In this document: one piece after another, positions 1 to 4,865 of the stretch
Position numbering within the stretch: position 1 is the stretch's first letter
Layout of the letters: each line of letters opens with the position of its first letter
From: Acidobacteriaceae bacterium
GTDB taxonomy: Bacteria; Acidobacteriota; Terriglobia; Bryobacterales; Bryobacteraceae
NCBI GenBank assembly: GCA_019239585.1
Contig: JAFAZU010000308.1
Span: 1-5,033 of the forward strand
DNA length: 5,033 nucleotides
Direction of reading: 5' to 3'
Program-made: the position numbers and the translations under genes
The notes under the pieces: generated by a model
Seen by the model: only the letters and a program-made list of their open reading frames with translations
The model's database searches: none
What the model was told of the DNA's origin: nothing

Positions 1-877
1 CTCGCGCCCGGTATCCGTCAATTTGTTCCAGTAAGCTTTCGCGCGTGCAAATCACGATCTCGGCTGCCGCCGACGGAGTGGGAGCGCGGTGGTCGGCGAC
101 AAAATCAGCAATCGTGAAGTCCGTTTCGTGTCCGACCGCCGAGATCACCGGTACCTTTGAGGCCGCGATGGCCCGGGCGACCCGCTCTTCGTTAAAGCTC
201 CAAAGGTCTTCGAGCGATCCACCGCCTCTGGCCACGATCATCACATGCGCCCAGCCGCCCTCGCTGAAGTGGGAGATGCCGTTGCAAATCTGCTCGACCG
301 ATCCCTCGCCCTGGACCTGCGCGGGAAAAAGCCGGATGTGCAAACCCCCGAATCGCCGCTCCAAGATGTGCAATATGTCCCGGAGAACCGCGCCGTTGGG
401 AGAGGTGACTAAACCGATGTGTTCCGGCAGTTTCGGCAACGGGCGTTTCCGGGACACTTCAAATAAGCCCTCTGCCGCTAATTTGGCCTTCAACTGTTCA
501 AAGGCTAGTTGCAGCGCTCCAGCGCCTTGCGGTTCCAGCGACTCAACAACTAATTGGTACTCGCTGCGCGATTCATAAACACCCAGGCTCCCGTGCGCAA
601 TCACGGCCAGTCCGTCCTGCGGCTTGCACCTTGAATATTTGGCCGCGCCTTTAAACAGCACGCACTTCAGTTGGCTGTCGGCATCCTTCAGTGAAAAATA
701 AGAGTGTCCGCTGGCCGCCGTACGGCAGCTGGAAATCTCGCCTGCCACCGAGATATTGCCGAACTCATCTTCCAAGAGGTCCTGAAGCGCCGAACTCAAC
801 TCGCTCACTTCGTAAACATGGCGTTCCGCTACCAAGGCCAGTTCTAGCTGGTTATTGTCTTCCGTTAACACTACCAA
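1..877 (-). CDS. xseA: Exodeoxyribonuclease VII large subunit, 3' end outside window
   Basis: The large subunit of exonuclease VII degrades single-stranded DNA to oligonucleotides in the cytoplasm, together with the small subunit XseB, and acts in repair. The reverse strand is open for 292 codons and reads off base 1, so the C-terminal coiled-coil part that binds XseB is missing. Numbered from the TTG at 877, the family start HVYEVSEL is at about residues 20-27 and the OB-fold region (SVAGEISSCRTAASGHSYFSLKD) follows. Next come the catalytic-domain signatures TSPNGA, ARGGGSLEDLW (about 216-226), AVGHETD (His250, Asp253) and ADHRAPTPSAAAE. The Arg, His and Asp of these motifs are those tied to catalysis in the E. 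coli enzyme. There is no in-frame ATG. TTG 877 was preferred because GGAG lies 7 nt upstream. GTG 871, GTG 898 and TTG 835 are alternatives. Family identity is very secure; the start is not. Confidence 0.93.
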   Translation of the reverse strand, partial: MVVLTEDNNQLELALVAERHVYEVSELSSALQDLLEDEFGNISVAGEISSCRTAASGHSYFSLKDADSQLKCVLFKGAAKYSRCKPQDGLAVIAHGSLGVYESRSEYQLVVESLEPQGAGALQLAFEQLKAKLAAEGLFEVSRKRPLPKLPEHIGLVTSPNGAVLRDILHILERRFGGLHIRLFPAQVQGEGSVEQICNGISHFSEGGWAHVMIVARGGGSLEDLWSFNEERVARAIAASKVPVISAVGHETDFTIADFVADHRAPTPSAAAEIVICTRESLLEQIDGYRAR

Positions 878-893
878 TCCCAGTCTCCATGTT

Positions 894-921
894 TTCACAC
901 AAGGCGGCGCTGCGCTATTCT
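894..921 (+). promoter_or_regulatory. Probable sigma70-type promoter of glnA
   Basis: TTCACA (894-899, 5 of 6 to the -35 consensus) is followed after 16 nt by TATTCT (916-921, 4 of 6 to the -10 consensus). Transcription would begin near 928, giving a leader of about 30 nt before the glnA ATG. No sigma54-type GG-N10-GC signature is visible, so nitrogen control through that factor is not supported here. Confidence 0.42.
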
Positions 922-922
922 A
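917..922 (-). promoter_or_regulatory. Possible -10 box of xseA
   Basis: On the minus strand TAGAAT matches TATAAT at 5 of 6 positions and lies about 40 nt upstream of the TTG start of xseA. No good -35 box sits at the right distance. It shares its bases with the proposed glnA -10 box on the other strand. Prediction by eye only. Confidence 0.3.
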
Positions 923-938
923 ACGAGTTGCTAGGCAC

Positions 939-951
939 CTCCTGTTTGGAG
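939..951 (+). promoter_or_regulatory. glnA ribosome binding site, possibly masked by a hairpin
   Basis: GGAG at 948-951 sits 7 nt before the ATG at 959 and is the likely Shine-Dalgarno site of glnA. CTCC at 939-942 is its exact complement across a 5-nt loop (TGTTT). A 4-bp stem could therefore cover the site in the mRNA. The stem is short and its effect is uncertain. Confidence 0.5.
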
Positions 952-958
952 CGATAAA

Positions 959-2368
959 ATGACCCCACAAGAAACTCTTGATTTTGCCCGCAAAAACGAC
1001 GCACGGCAGATTGACCTACGTTTTACCGACATTCCCGGATTGAATCAGCACATCTCGTATCCCATCTCTATGCTGGATGAAGATGCGTTTGAGGATGGAT
1101 TTGGAATTGACGGATCAAGCATCCGTGGCTGGGCGGCGATCAACGAAAGCGATATGCTGATCCTCCCCGACCCTTCCACGGCCTTCATGGATCCTTTTGC
1201 GGAAATCCGCACGCTGGTGATGCTGGGCGATATTGTCGATCCCATTACGCGGCAGCATTATGATCGTGATCCGCGCTGGATTGCGAAAAAGGCTGAACTC
1301 TATCTAAAAAATAGTGGATTGGCGGATACGGCTTATTTCGGGGCGGAGGCCGAATTTTTCATTTTTGATAATGTCCGGTTCGACCAAAACCAGCACAGCG
1401 GCTTCTATTTCATCGATGCGGAAGAGGGTCGCTGGAATTCAGGCCGGGAAGAGAACAATCTGGGCTACCGGCCGCGCTACAAAGAAGGGTACTTTCCAGT
1501 TCCGCCCACGGACCACTATCAGGATCTGCGCAGCGAGATGGTCGCCACTATGCTTGAGTGCGGGCTGAACATTGAGTGTCACCACCACGAAGTGGCGACC
1601 GGCGGACAGTGCGAAATCGACCAGAAATTCGATACCCTTGTCAAATCAGCGGACAACATGATGTTGTACAAGTACATCGTCCGCAACGTGGCTTACCAAT
1701 ACGGCAAGACTGTCACGTTTATGCCCAAGCCGATTTTTGGCGATAACGGCAATGGTATGCACACGCACCAAAGCCTATGGAGAGACGGCAAGCCGCTGTT
1801 TGCCGGAGACAACTACGCCGGTTTGAGTCAAATTGCGTTCTGGTATATTGGCGGCCTGCTGCGCCATGCACGGGCTTTATCCGCCATTATCGCCCCCACA
1901 ACAAACAGCTACAAGCGTCTGGTGCCCGGCTACGAAGCTCCGGTAAATTTGGCTTATTCGCGCCGCAACCGCTCGGCTGCCGTTCGCATCCCGATGTACT
2001 CCAACAGCCCGAAAGCGAAGCGCGTGGAATTCCGTCCGCCCGATCCTGCCTCCAACCCGTACTTGGCGTTTGCTGCTATGATGATGGCAGGGCTTGACGG
2101 AGTCGTCAATAAAATTGACCCGGGCGAGCCGCTCGATAAAGATATCTATGATCTTTCTCCGGAGGAGATGAGAAAGATTCCGTCAATGCCGGCCGCGCTT
2201 GATGAAGCTTTAACATGCTTGGAAGAGGATCATGCCTTTTTGACAAAGGGTGATGTTTTTTCTGAAGAGATGCTGGAGACGTTTGTCTCTTACAAACGTA
2301 GGAATGAGGCGGAAGCGGTCCGGCTTCGCCCGCATCCTTATGAATTTGCGCTCTACTATGATATTTAG
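959..2368 (+). CDS. glnA: Type I glutamine synthetase (adenylylated type)
   Basis: Catalyses glutamate + ammonia + ATP to glutamine, the main route of ammonium assimilation. It works in the cytoplasm as a dodecamer. The 469 residues equal the length of the E. coli enzyme. The N-terminal beta-grasp domain carries GFGIDGSSIRGW (48-58) with the Asp (51) that reaches into the neighbouring subunit. Metal and glutamate ligands are in EAE (130-132) and HHHEVATGGQCEID (208-221). The nucleotide motif KPIFGDNGNGMHTH is at 257-270. The flap Glu is at about 326 in NSYKRLVPGYEAPVNL, followed by RVEFRPPDPASNPYLA (355-370). Tyr397 in DIYDLSPEE matches the tyrosine that GlnE adenylylates, so post-translational control is expected. 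The ATG at 959 has a well-spaced GGAG. It is divergent from xseA and convergent with pheA, so probably transcribed alone. No residue expected for activity appears to be missing. Confidence 0.98.
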   Translation: MTPQETLDFARKNDARQIDLRFTDIPGLNQHISYPISMLDEDAFEDGFGIDGSSIRGWAAINESDMLILPDPSTAFMDPFAEIRTLVMLGDIVDPITRQHYDRDPRWIAKKAELYLKNSGLADTAYFGAEAEFFIFDNVRFDQNQHSGFYFIDAEEGRWNSGREENNLGYRPRYKEGYFPVPPTDHYQDLRSEMVATMLECGLNIECHHHEVATGGQCEIDQKFDTLVKSADNMMLYKYIVRNVAYQYGKTVTFMPKPIFGDNGNGMHTHQSLWRDGKPLFAGDNYAGLSQIAFWYIGGLLRHARALSAIIAPTTNSYKRLVPGYEAPVNLAYSRRNRSAAVRIPMYSNSPKAKRVEFRPPDPASNPYLAFAAMMMAGLDGVVNKIDPGEPLDKDIYDLSPEEMRKIPSMPAALDEALTCLEEDHAFLTKGDVFSEEMLETFVSYKRRNEAEAVRLRPHPYEFALYYDI

Positions 2369-2383
2369 TAAGCTACTTTGGAT

Positions 2384-3232
2384 CTATGTCGTGGGACGGT
2401 AACTCCCGAGTACTTTCAGAAAACTTGTTAATTCTCCTAGGTGATGAATCGCCTTTCGGACGCTTCTATCTTGGATACAGCCAACAACATCAACATAGAA
2501 CAAATATTCCCAAGGTTTCTCGCGTATTGGCCTGGATTCTATCTTAGTCAGATTAAGATCTCTTAACGCGAAGCATGCCATTGCTTTAAAAAGAGCGCCG
2601 GGCGCATTAGCTGTTGCGAAAACGAGAGAAGTTTTCCAGAAATCCGCGCTGTGAAATTTTTCTGCTCTTTTCATTTGTTTCGTTAACAGAAAAAATCGGG
2701 TAGAATTATTCTCATTATCTTCGATATTCTTCTTCAGAATAAGTCCACCATATATTTCAGCGGCAGCCTCTGAGGCAATTGCCGCAGCATCAGGAAACTG
2801 CTGTTGCATGAGCATCTTTACGCTCCCGGCTGTGTCGTAGAACGAAACAGGCGTCAAGTGAGGAAACTCTCGAAAGAATTGTCTGCACTGATCGAGGGCC
2901 ACCGGATGAGAGAACACACGCCGGATATCTTCAAAGGAAGTTCCAGGTCTTGTAATTAACTGGTGGGCTATCCGAATCGTAGTTTCGCCGGTGATTTTAA
3001 AGCCATGCTGTAAGATGTGATCGTAATTTTCATGTATGCTTCCATACAAGCTATTTTCAATCGGAACTACGGCATGAGTGACAATTCCTGCCGCTAATGC
3101 TTCAAATACCTGCCTAAATTGTTCGAATGGTTGGACATGAATTTCCGGGCCGAAAAACTTGCGAGCCGCGGAAAAGCTAAATGCACCGGGTTCGCCCTGA
3201 AATGCAACGGAAACTACAGAAGCTTCTGACAC
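2384..3232 (-). CDS. pheA: Prephenate dehydratase with ACT domain
   Basis: Converts prephenate to phenylpyruvate by dehydration and decarboxylation, the step committing chorismate products to phenylalanine. The enzyme is cytoplasmic. The 282-residue product is the usual length for a stand-alone dehydratase; no chorismate mutase domain is fused to it. Catalytic-domain motifs in order are VAFQGEPGAFS (9-19), VVPIENSLYGSIHENYD (55-71), SHPVALDQC (108-116), DTAGSV (133-138) and NSTRFFLL (176-183), with the essential Thr at 178. The C-terminal ACT domain shows PGALFKAM (211-218) and IESRP (231-235), the Phe-binding signature, so feedback inhibition by phenylalanine is likely. It starts with GTG; an in-frame TAA three codons upstream rules out a longer form. 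The reading frame is noticeably more AT-rich than glnA (sampled 60-base lines give 28-45% GC against 55-60%), which may indicate a separate origin. Its stop is 15 bp from that of glnA. Confidence 0.97.
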   Translation of the reverse strand: MSEASVVSVAFQGEPGAFSFSAARKFFGPEIHVQPFEQFRQVFEALAAGIVTHAVVPIENSLYGSIHENYDHILQHGFKITGETTIRIAHQLITRPGTSFEDIRRVFSHPVALDQCRQFFREFPHLTPVSFYDTAGSVKMLMQQQFPDAAAIASEAAAEIYGGLILKKNIEDNENNSTRFFLLTKQMKRAEKFHSADFWKTSLVFATANAPGALFKAMACFALRDLNLTKIESRPIREKPWEYLFYVDVVGCIQDRSVRKAIHHLGELTSFLKVLGSYRPTT

Positions 3233-3246
3233 GGCTGATTATAGTT

Positions 3247-3252
3247 CCTCCT
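3247..3252 (-). promoter_or_regulatory. Perfect Shine-Dalgarno site upstream of pheA, widely spaced
   Basis: AGGAGG on the minus strand lies 14 nt before the pheA GTG, longer than the usual 5-10 nt. No ATG, GTG or TTG occurs at a better distance in the pheA frame, so this site and GTG 3232 are still the best pair. TATAAT lies between them (3238-3243). Confidence 0.5.
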
Positions 3253-3292
3253 TGTCGAAAACTATTTCAATCGAAGAGTTTACCAAGCTAAC

Positions 3293-3306
3293 AGTTCTGA
3301 AAAACT
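3293..3306. promoter_or_regulatory. Imperfect palindrome upstream of pheA
   Basis: AGTTCTGAAAAACT has arms AGTTCT and AAAACT that pair at 5 of 6 positions around GA. It lies about 60 bp upstream of the pheA GTG. It matches 13 of 14 bases with AGTTTTGAAAAACT at 4823-4836, upstream of the exported-protein gene. It may be a shared operator or only an AT-rich coincidence. Confidence 0.25.
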
Positions 3307-3402
3307 TCTCCGTAAGCTCAGGACCGTTTTGAGAGATCATCTATTGAGGTTTGTGTCCCTCTGTCCCGCGGCATGTTTAAAGTAGCTCCTTCAGTAGAGC
3401 TG

Positions 3403-3420
3403 TGTTCTATAATCGGAACA
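3403..3420 (+). promoter_or_regulatory. Regulator promoter: -10 box inside an inverted repeat
   Basis: TGTTC (3403-3407) and GAACA (3416-3420) are exact inverted arms around an 8-bp spacer that begins with a consensus TATAAT (3408-3413). A dimer bound here would block RNA polymerase, the classic layout of an autorepressed promoter. The regulator gene starts about 60 bp downstream. No convincing -35 box is present. Another TTGTTC half-site occurs at 3442-3447, making a second inverted pair with GAACAA (3416-3421). The operator role and the identity of the binder are inferred. Confidence 0.5.
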
Positions 3421-3458
3421 AAAACGGCTATCAACCAGTAATTGTTCGTAAAATTCAA

Positions 3459-3485
3459 ATGTCGAGGGCGTGGGCTGGGGAATGA
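3459..3485 (+). CDS. Possible 8-codon upstream ORF coupled to the regulator
   Basis: ATG at 3459 opens a short frame, MSRAWAGE, whose TGA (3483-3485) overlaps the regulator ATG (3482-3484) as ATGA. This arrangement is typical of translational coupling. No Shine-Dalgarno site precedes it, so its own translation is doubtful. Its codons contain the GAGGG that could serve the regulator start. Confidence 0.25.
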   Translation: MSRAWAGE

Positions 3486-4267
3486 TACAAGATCCAGGTC
3501 AAAAGATGAGGCGTGTGCGTGAACGGTTGCGGCTACGTTACCGGGATGTCGAAAGCGCCAGCCAGCGTATTGCCAGCCAATACGGGAACAACGAATTTCT
3601 GATCGGGCTCAGCAGGCTGTCTGACATCGAAAATAAGGGCACCGTTCCTTCCCTCTTCAAGCTGTACTCGTTATGCGCTATCTACGGCTTGGATTTCGCT
3701 ACGGCTCTGTGCTGGTATGGCATTGATTTGGGGCAGTTACCCATCGACGCGACTCACTTCGGGCACGATCAGACCCGTACTTTTGATCTTCTCCCAGCAG
3801 ACCGGGCTTCGGTCAATCTGCCAGTAGAGCTGGACGAAAGCTTCGATCTTCGAATTACAACTTACTTCAGTAGACATATTAAGCGCTGGGGCAAGGTCTC
3901 GATTGCGCTTCTAAACACCCTGGATTTGCGGCGGCACCGGTATGCCTTTATTGGTACGGACGACTGGTCCATGTATCCGATTTTGCCGCCCGGTTCTTTC
4001 GTGCAAGTTGATGAGGCCAAAAAGCGCATTGCGCAGGAGGGCTGGGCAAATGAGTACGAACGGCCCATTTATCTTCTAGAACATCGCAATGGATTTCAGT
4101 GCGGCTGGTGCAGTTACAGCAGCGGCTTCCTGCTCGTGCAGGGGCACTCCGCCTCTCACGAATCGCCTTCCATCTATAATTACCCGGGGGAAGCAGAGAT
4201 CGTCGGTCAGGTGGTCGGAGTCGCTATGCGTCTGGACTTGGCGAAGCGACGCCATACACGTTCTTAA
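3482..4267 (+). CDS. XRE-like HTH regulator with degenerate S24/LexA-like C-terminal domain
   Basis: Probable DNA-binding transcriptional regulator of 261 residues. Residues 7-75 (GQKMRRVRERLRLRYRDVESAS, then IGLSRLSDIENKGTVPSLFKLYSLCAIYGLD) resemble an XRE helix-turn-helix with about ten extra residues between its helices. A linker of about 75 residues follows. Residues 157-177 read like the S24 signature: DDWSMYPILPPGSFVQVD, with the serine at 163. Residues 195-250 (PIYLLEHRNGFQ... ending EAEIVGQVVGVAMRL) match the rest of that beta fold. The peptidase lysine is absent: no Lys occurs between 181 and 255, and CGWC (207-210) stands about where it should be, so self-cleavage is unlikely. A GTG at 3470 would add four residues. 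ATG 3482 is preferred because the domain begins soon after it and it overlaps an upstream ORF stop, though its Shine-Dalgarno site is poor. Target genes are unknown; autoregulation is plausible. The 3' end overlaps the convergent neighbour by 44 bp. Confidence 0.8.
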   Translation: MIQDPGQKMRRVRERLRLRYRDVESASQRIASQYGNNEFLIGLSRLSDIENKGTVPSLFKLYSLCAIYGLDFATALCWYGIDLGQLPIDATHFGHDQTRTFDLLPADRASVNLPVELDESFDLRITTYFSRHIKRWGKVSIALLNTLDLRRHRYAFIGTDDWSMYPILPPGSFVQVDEAKKRIAQEGWANEYERPIYLLEHRNGFQCGWCSYSSGFLLVQGHSASHESPSIYNYPGEAEIVGQVVGVAMRLDLAKRRHTRS

Positions 4268-4679
4268 GCAGACCGAGGATAACTTCAAAGTCAGAAATGT
4301 GCTTTTGCCGTTCCGGTCCTTGAATCGTTGCAGGAACTAGATTCATGTAAGGCGTGAGCCGCAACCACGCATCAATTAACTCCGCAGGGTCCACCAATCC
4401 GATGCCAGCGATATAGAGCTCGATGTCCGCCTTCTTGCGCTCTAAGGTAAACGTTACCCATTCACGAAATATTTTCTCATGCAGCTGCCCCAACTGTTTG
4501 TTCACAACAGCGGGCAGGGTCATTTCAGAACCGTAATGCTCGTAGCGGCCATTATCAGGATTGCGCAAGCTTGCCAAGTACACCAAGCGTCCATAAGAAC
4601 TCTTGATATGAGAGAGTTCGCGCAACTGTGTTTCGCTGGAAATATCCCGGCTATTTAAGTTTGGTTTCTGCCGTGACAT
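4224..4679 (-). CDS. Conserved-looking hypothetical protein, 151 residues
   Basis: I cannot assign a function. The product is soluble and mainly helical, with no signal peptide or membrane segment. Its most distinctive segment is SSYGRLVYLASLRNPDNGRYEHYG (27-50), followed by an amphipathic, charged stretch LGQLHEKIFREWVTFTLERKKADIELYI (63-90) and AELIDAWLRLTPYMNLVP (99-116). A SSYGRLVYLASLRNP-type segment looks familiar from small uncharacterised proteins of acidobacterial genomes, but this is recollection, not a search. No other frame at 4270-4679 looks like protein, and the sequence shows normal amino acid composition, so I take it as real. The ATG at 4679 lacks a Shine-Dalgarno site; translation may be leaderless. 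Its last 44 bases lie inside the end of the convergent regulator gene, so the two transcripts would be complementary there. Confidence 0.75.
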   Translation of the reverse strand: MSRQKPNLNSRDISSETQLRELSHIKSSYGRLVYLASLRNPDNGRYEHYGSEMTLPAVVNKQLGQLHEKIFREWVTFTLERKKADIELYIAGIGLVDPAELIDAWLRLTPYMNLVPATIQGPERQKHISDFEVILGLLKNVYGVASPSPDA

Positions 4680-4687
4680 TGATTCTA

Positions 4688-4716
4688 TTTTTAATTATTG
4701 CCCAGTTCGACGCCAA
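4688..4716 (-). promoter_or_regulatory. Weak candidate promoter of the 4679 gene
   Basis: On the minus strand TTGGCG (4716-4711) and TAAAAA (4693-4688) are 17 nt apart, each matching its consensus at 4 of 6 positions. Transcription would start at about 4681, almost at the ATG, which would explain why no Shine-Dalgarno site is present. Low-confidence reading of AT-rich DNA. Confidence 0.27.
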
Positions 4717-4752
4717 TAGGGTAGTCCTACGAGTACTTATAGAACTAAGTGC

Positions 4753-4767
4753 GTTCCGATGACGGAA
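4753..4767. promoter_or_regulatory. Inverted repeat upstream of the exported-protein gene
   Basis: TTCCG (4754-4758) and CGGAA (4763-4767) are inverted around ATGA. With the preceding G the element reads GTTC-N6-CGGAA, the same pattern as at 3404-3418 in the regulator promoter. It lies 18 bp upstream of a TATAAA box, where a regulator could act. Confidence 0.35.
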
Positions 4768-4785
4768 AACGTCGAATTCAGAAGG

Positions 4786-4791
4786 TATAAA
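4786..4791 (+). promoter_or_regulatory. Candidate -10 box of the exported-protein gene
   Basis: TATAAA matches the -10 consensus at 5 of 6 positions and lies about 75 bp before the ATG at 4866. No -35 box is recognisable at 16-18 bp; the inverted repeat at 4754-4767 occupies that place, so an activator could replace it. Inference. Confidence 0.35.
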
Positions 4792-4821
4792 GCCTGGTTT
4801 ATCAAGCTACTGTGAGGTCAA

Positions 4822-4837
4822 GAGTTTTGAAAAACTC
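4822..4837. promoter_or_regulatory. 7-bp palindrome in the leader of the exported-protein gene
   Basis: GAGTTTT and AAAACTC are exact inverted arms around GA, ending 28 bp before the ATG at 4866. The 2-bp centre suits a protein-binding site better than an RNA hairpin. It resembles 3293-3306 upstream of pheA (13 of 14 bases). Confidence 0.35.
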
Positions 4838-4865
4838 AAATCAATTTAGGGAAATTACAGACCTT

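Noticed and set aside
936..943. Perfect AGGAGGTG on the minus strand, as a ribosome binding site for xseA
   Set aside because: No start codon follows at a usable distance and an in-frame TAG lies between it and xseA. It also falls upstream of the proposed xseA -10 box.
45..957. Plus-strand open frames at 45-578 and 691-957
   Set aside because: They lie antisense to xseA, whose protein motifs are continuous on the minus strand; their translations are Ser/Pro/Arg-rich shadows.
2369..2460. Terminator between glnA and pheA
   Set aside because: The 15-bp gap has no hairpin. GGGA/TCCC at 2393-2407 and AGGTG/CGCCT at 2439-2454 are short, lie in pheA codons and lack a T-tract.
3403..3420. LexA (SOS) box
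   Set aside because: The arms face GTTC-N8-GAAC, which is not the GAAC-N4-GTTC, CTG-N10-CAG or GTTC-N7-GTTC spacing of described boxes.
3482..4267. Prophage CI-type repressor marking a phage
   Set aside because: No integrase, cro-like gene, att site or phage structural gene is nearby; such chromosomal HTH/S24-like regulators occur without phages.
3862..4340. Frames at 3862-4068 (-), 4076-4288 (-) and 4089-4340 (+)
   Set aside because: They lie within the regulator or the unknown gene in other frames and show no family motif.
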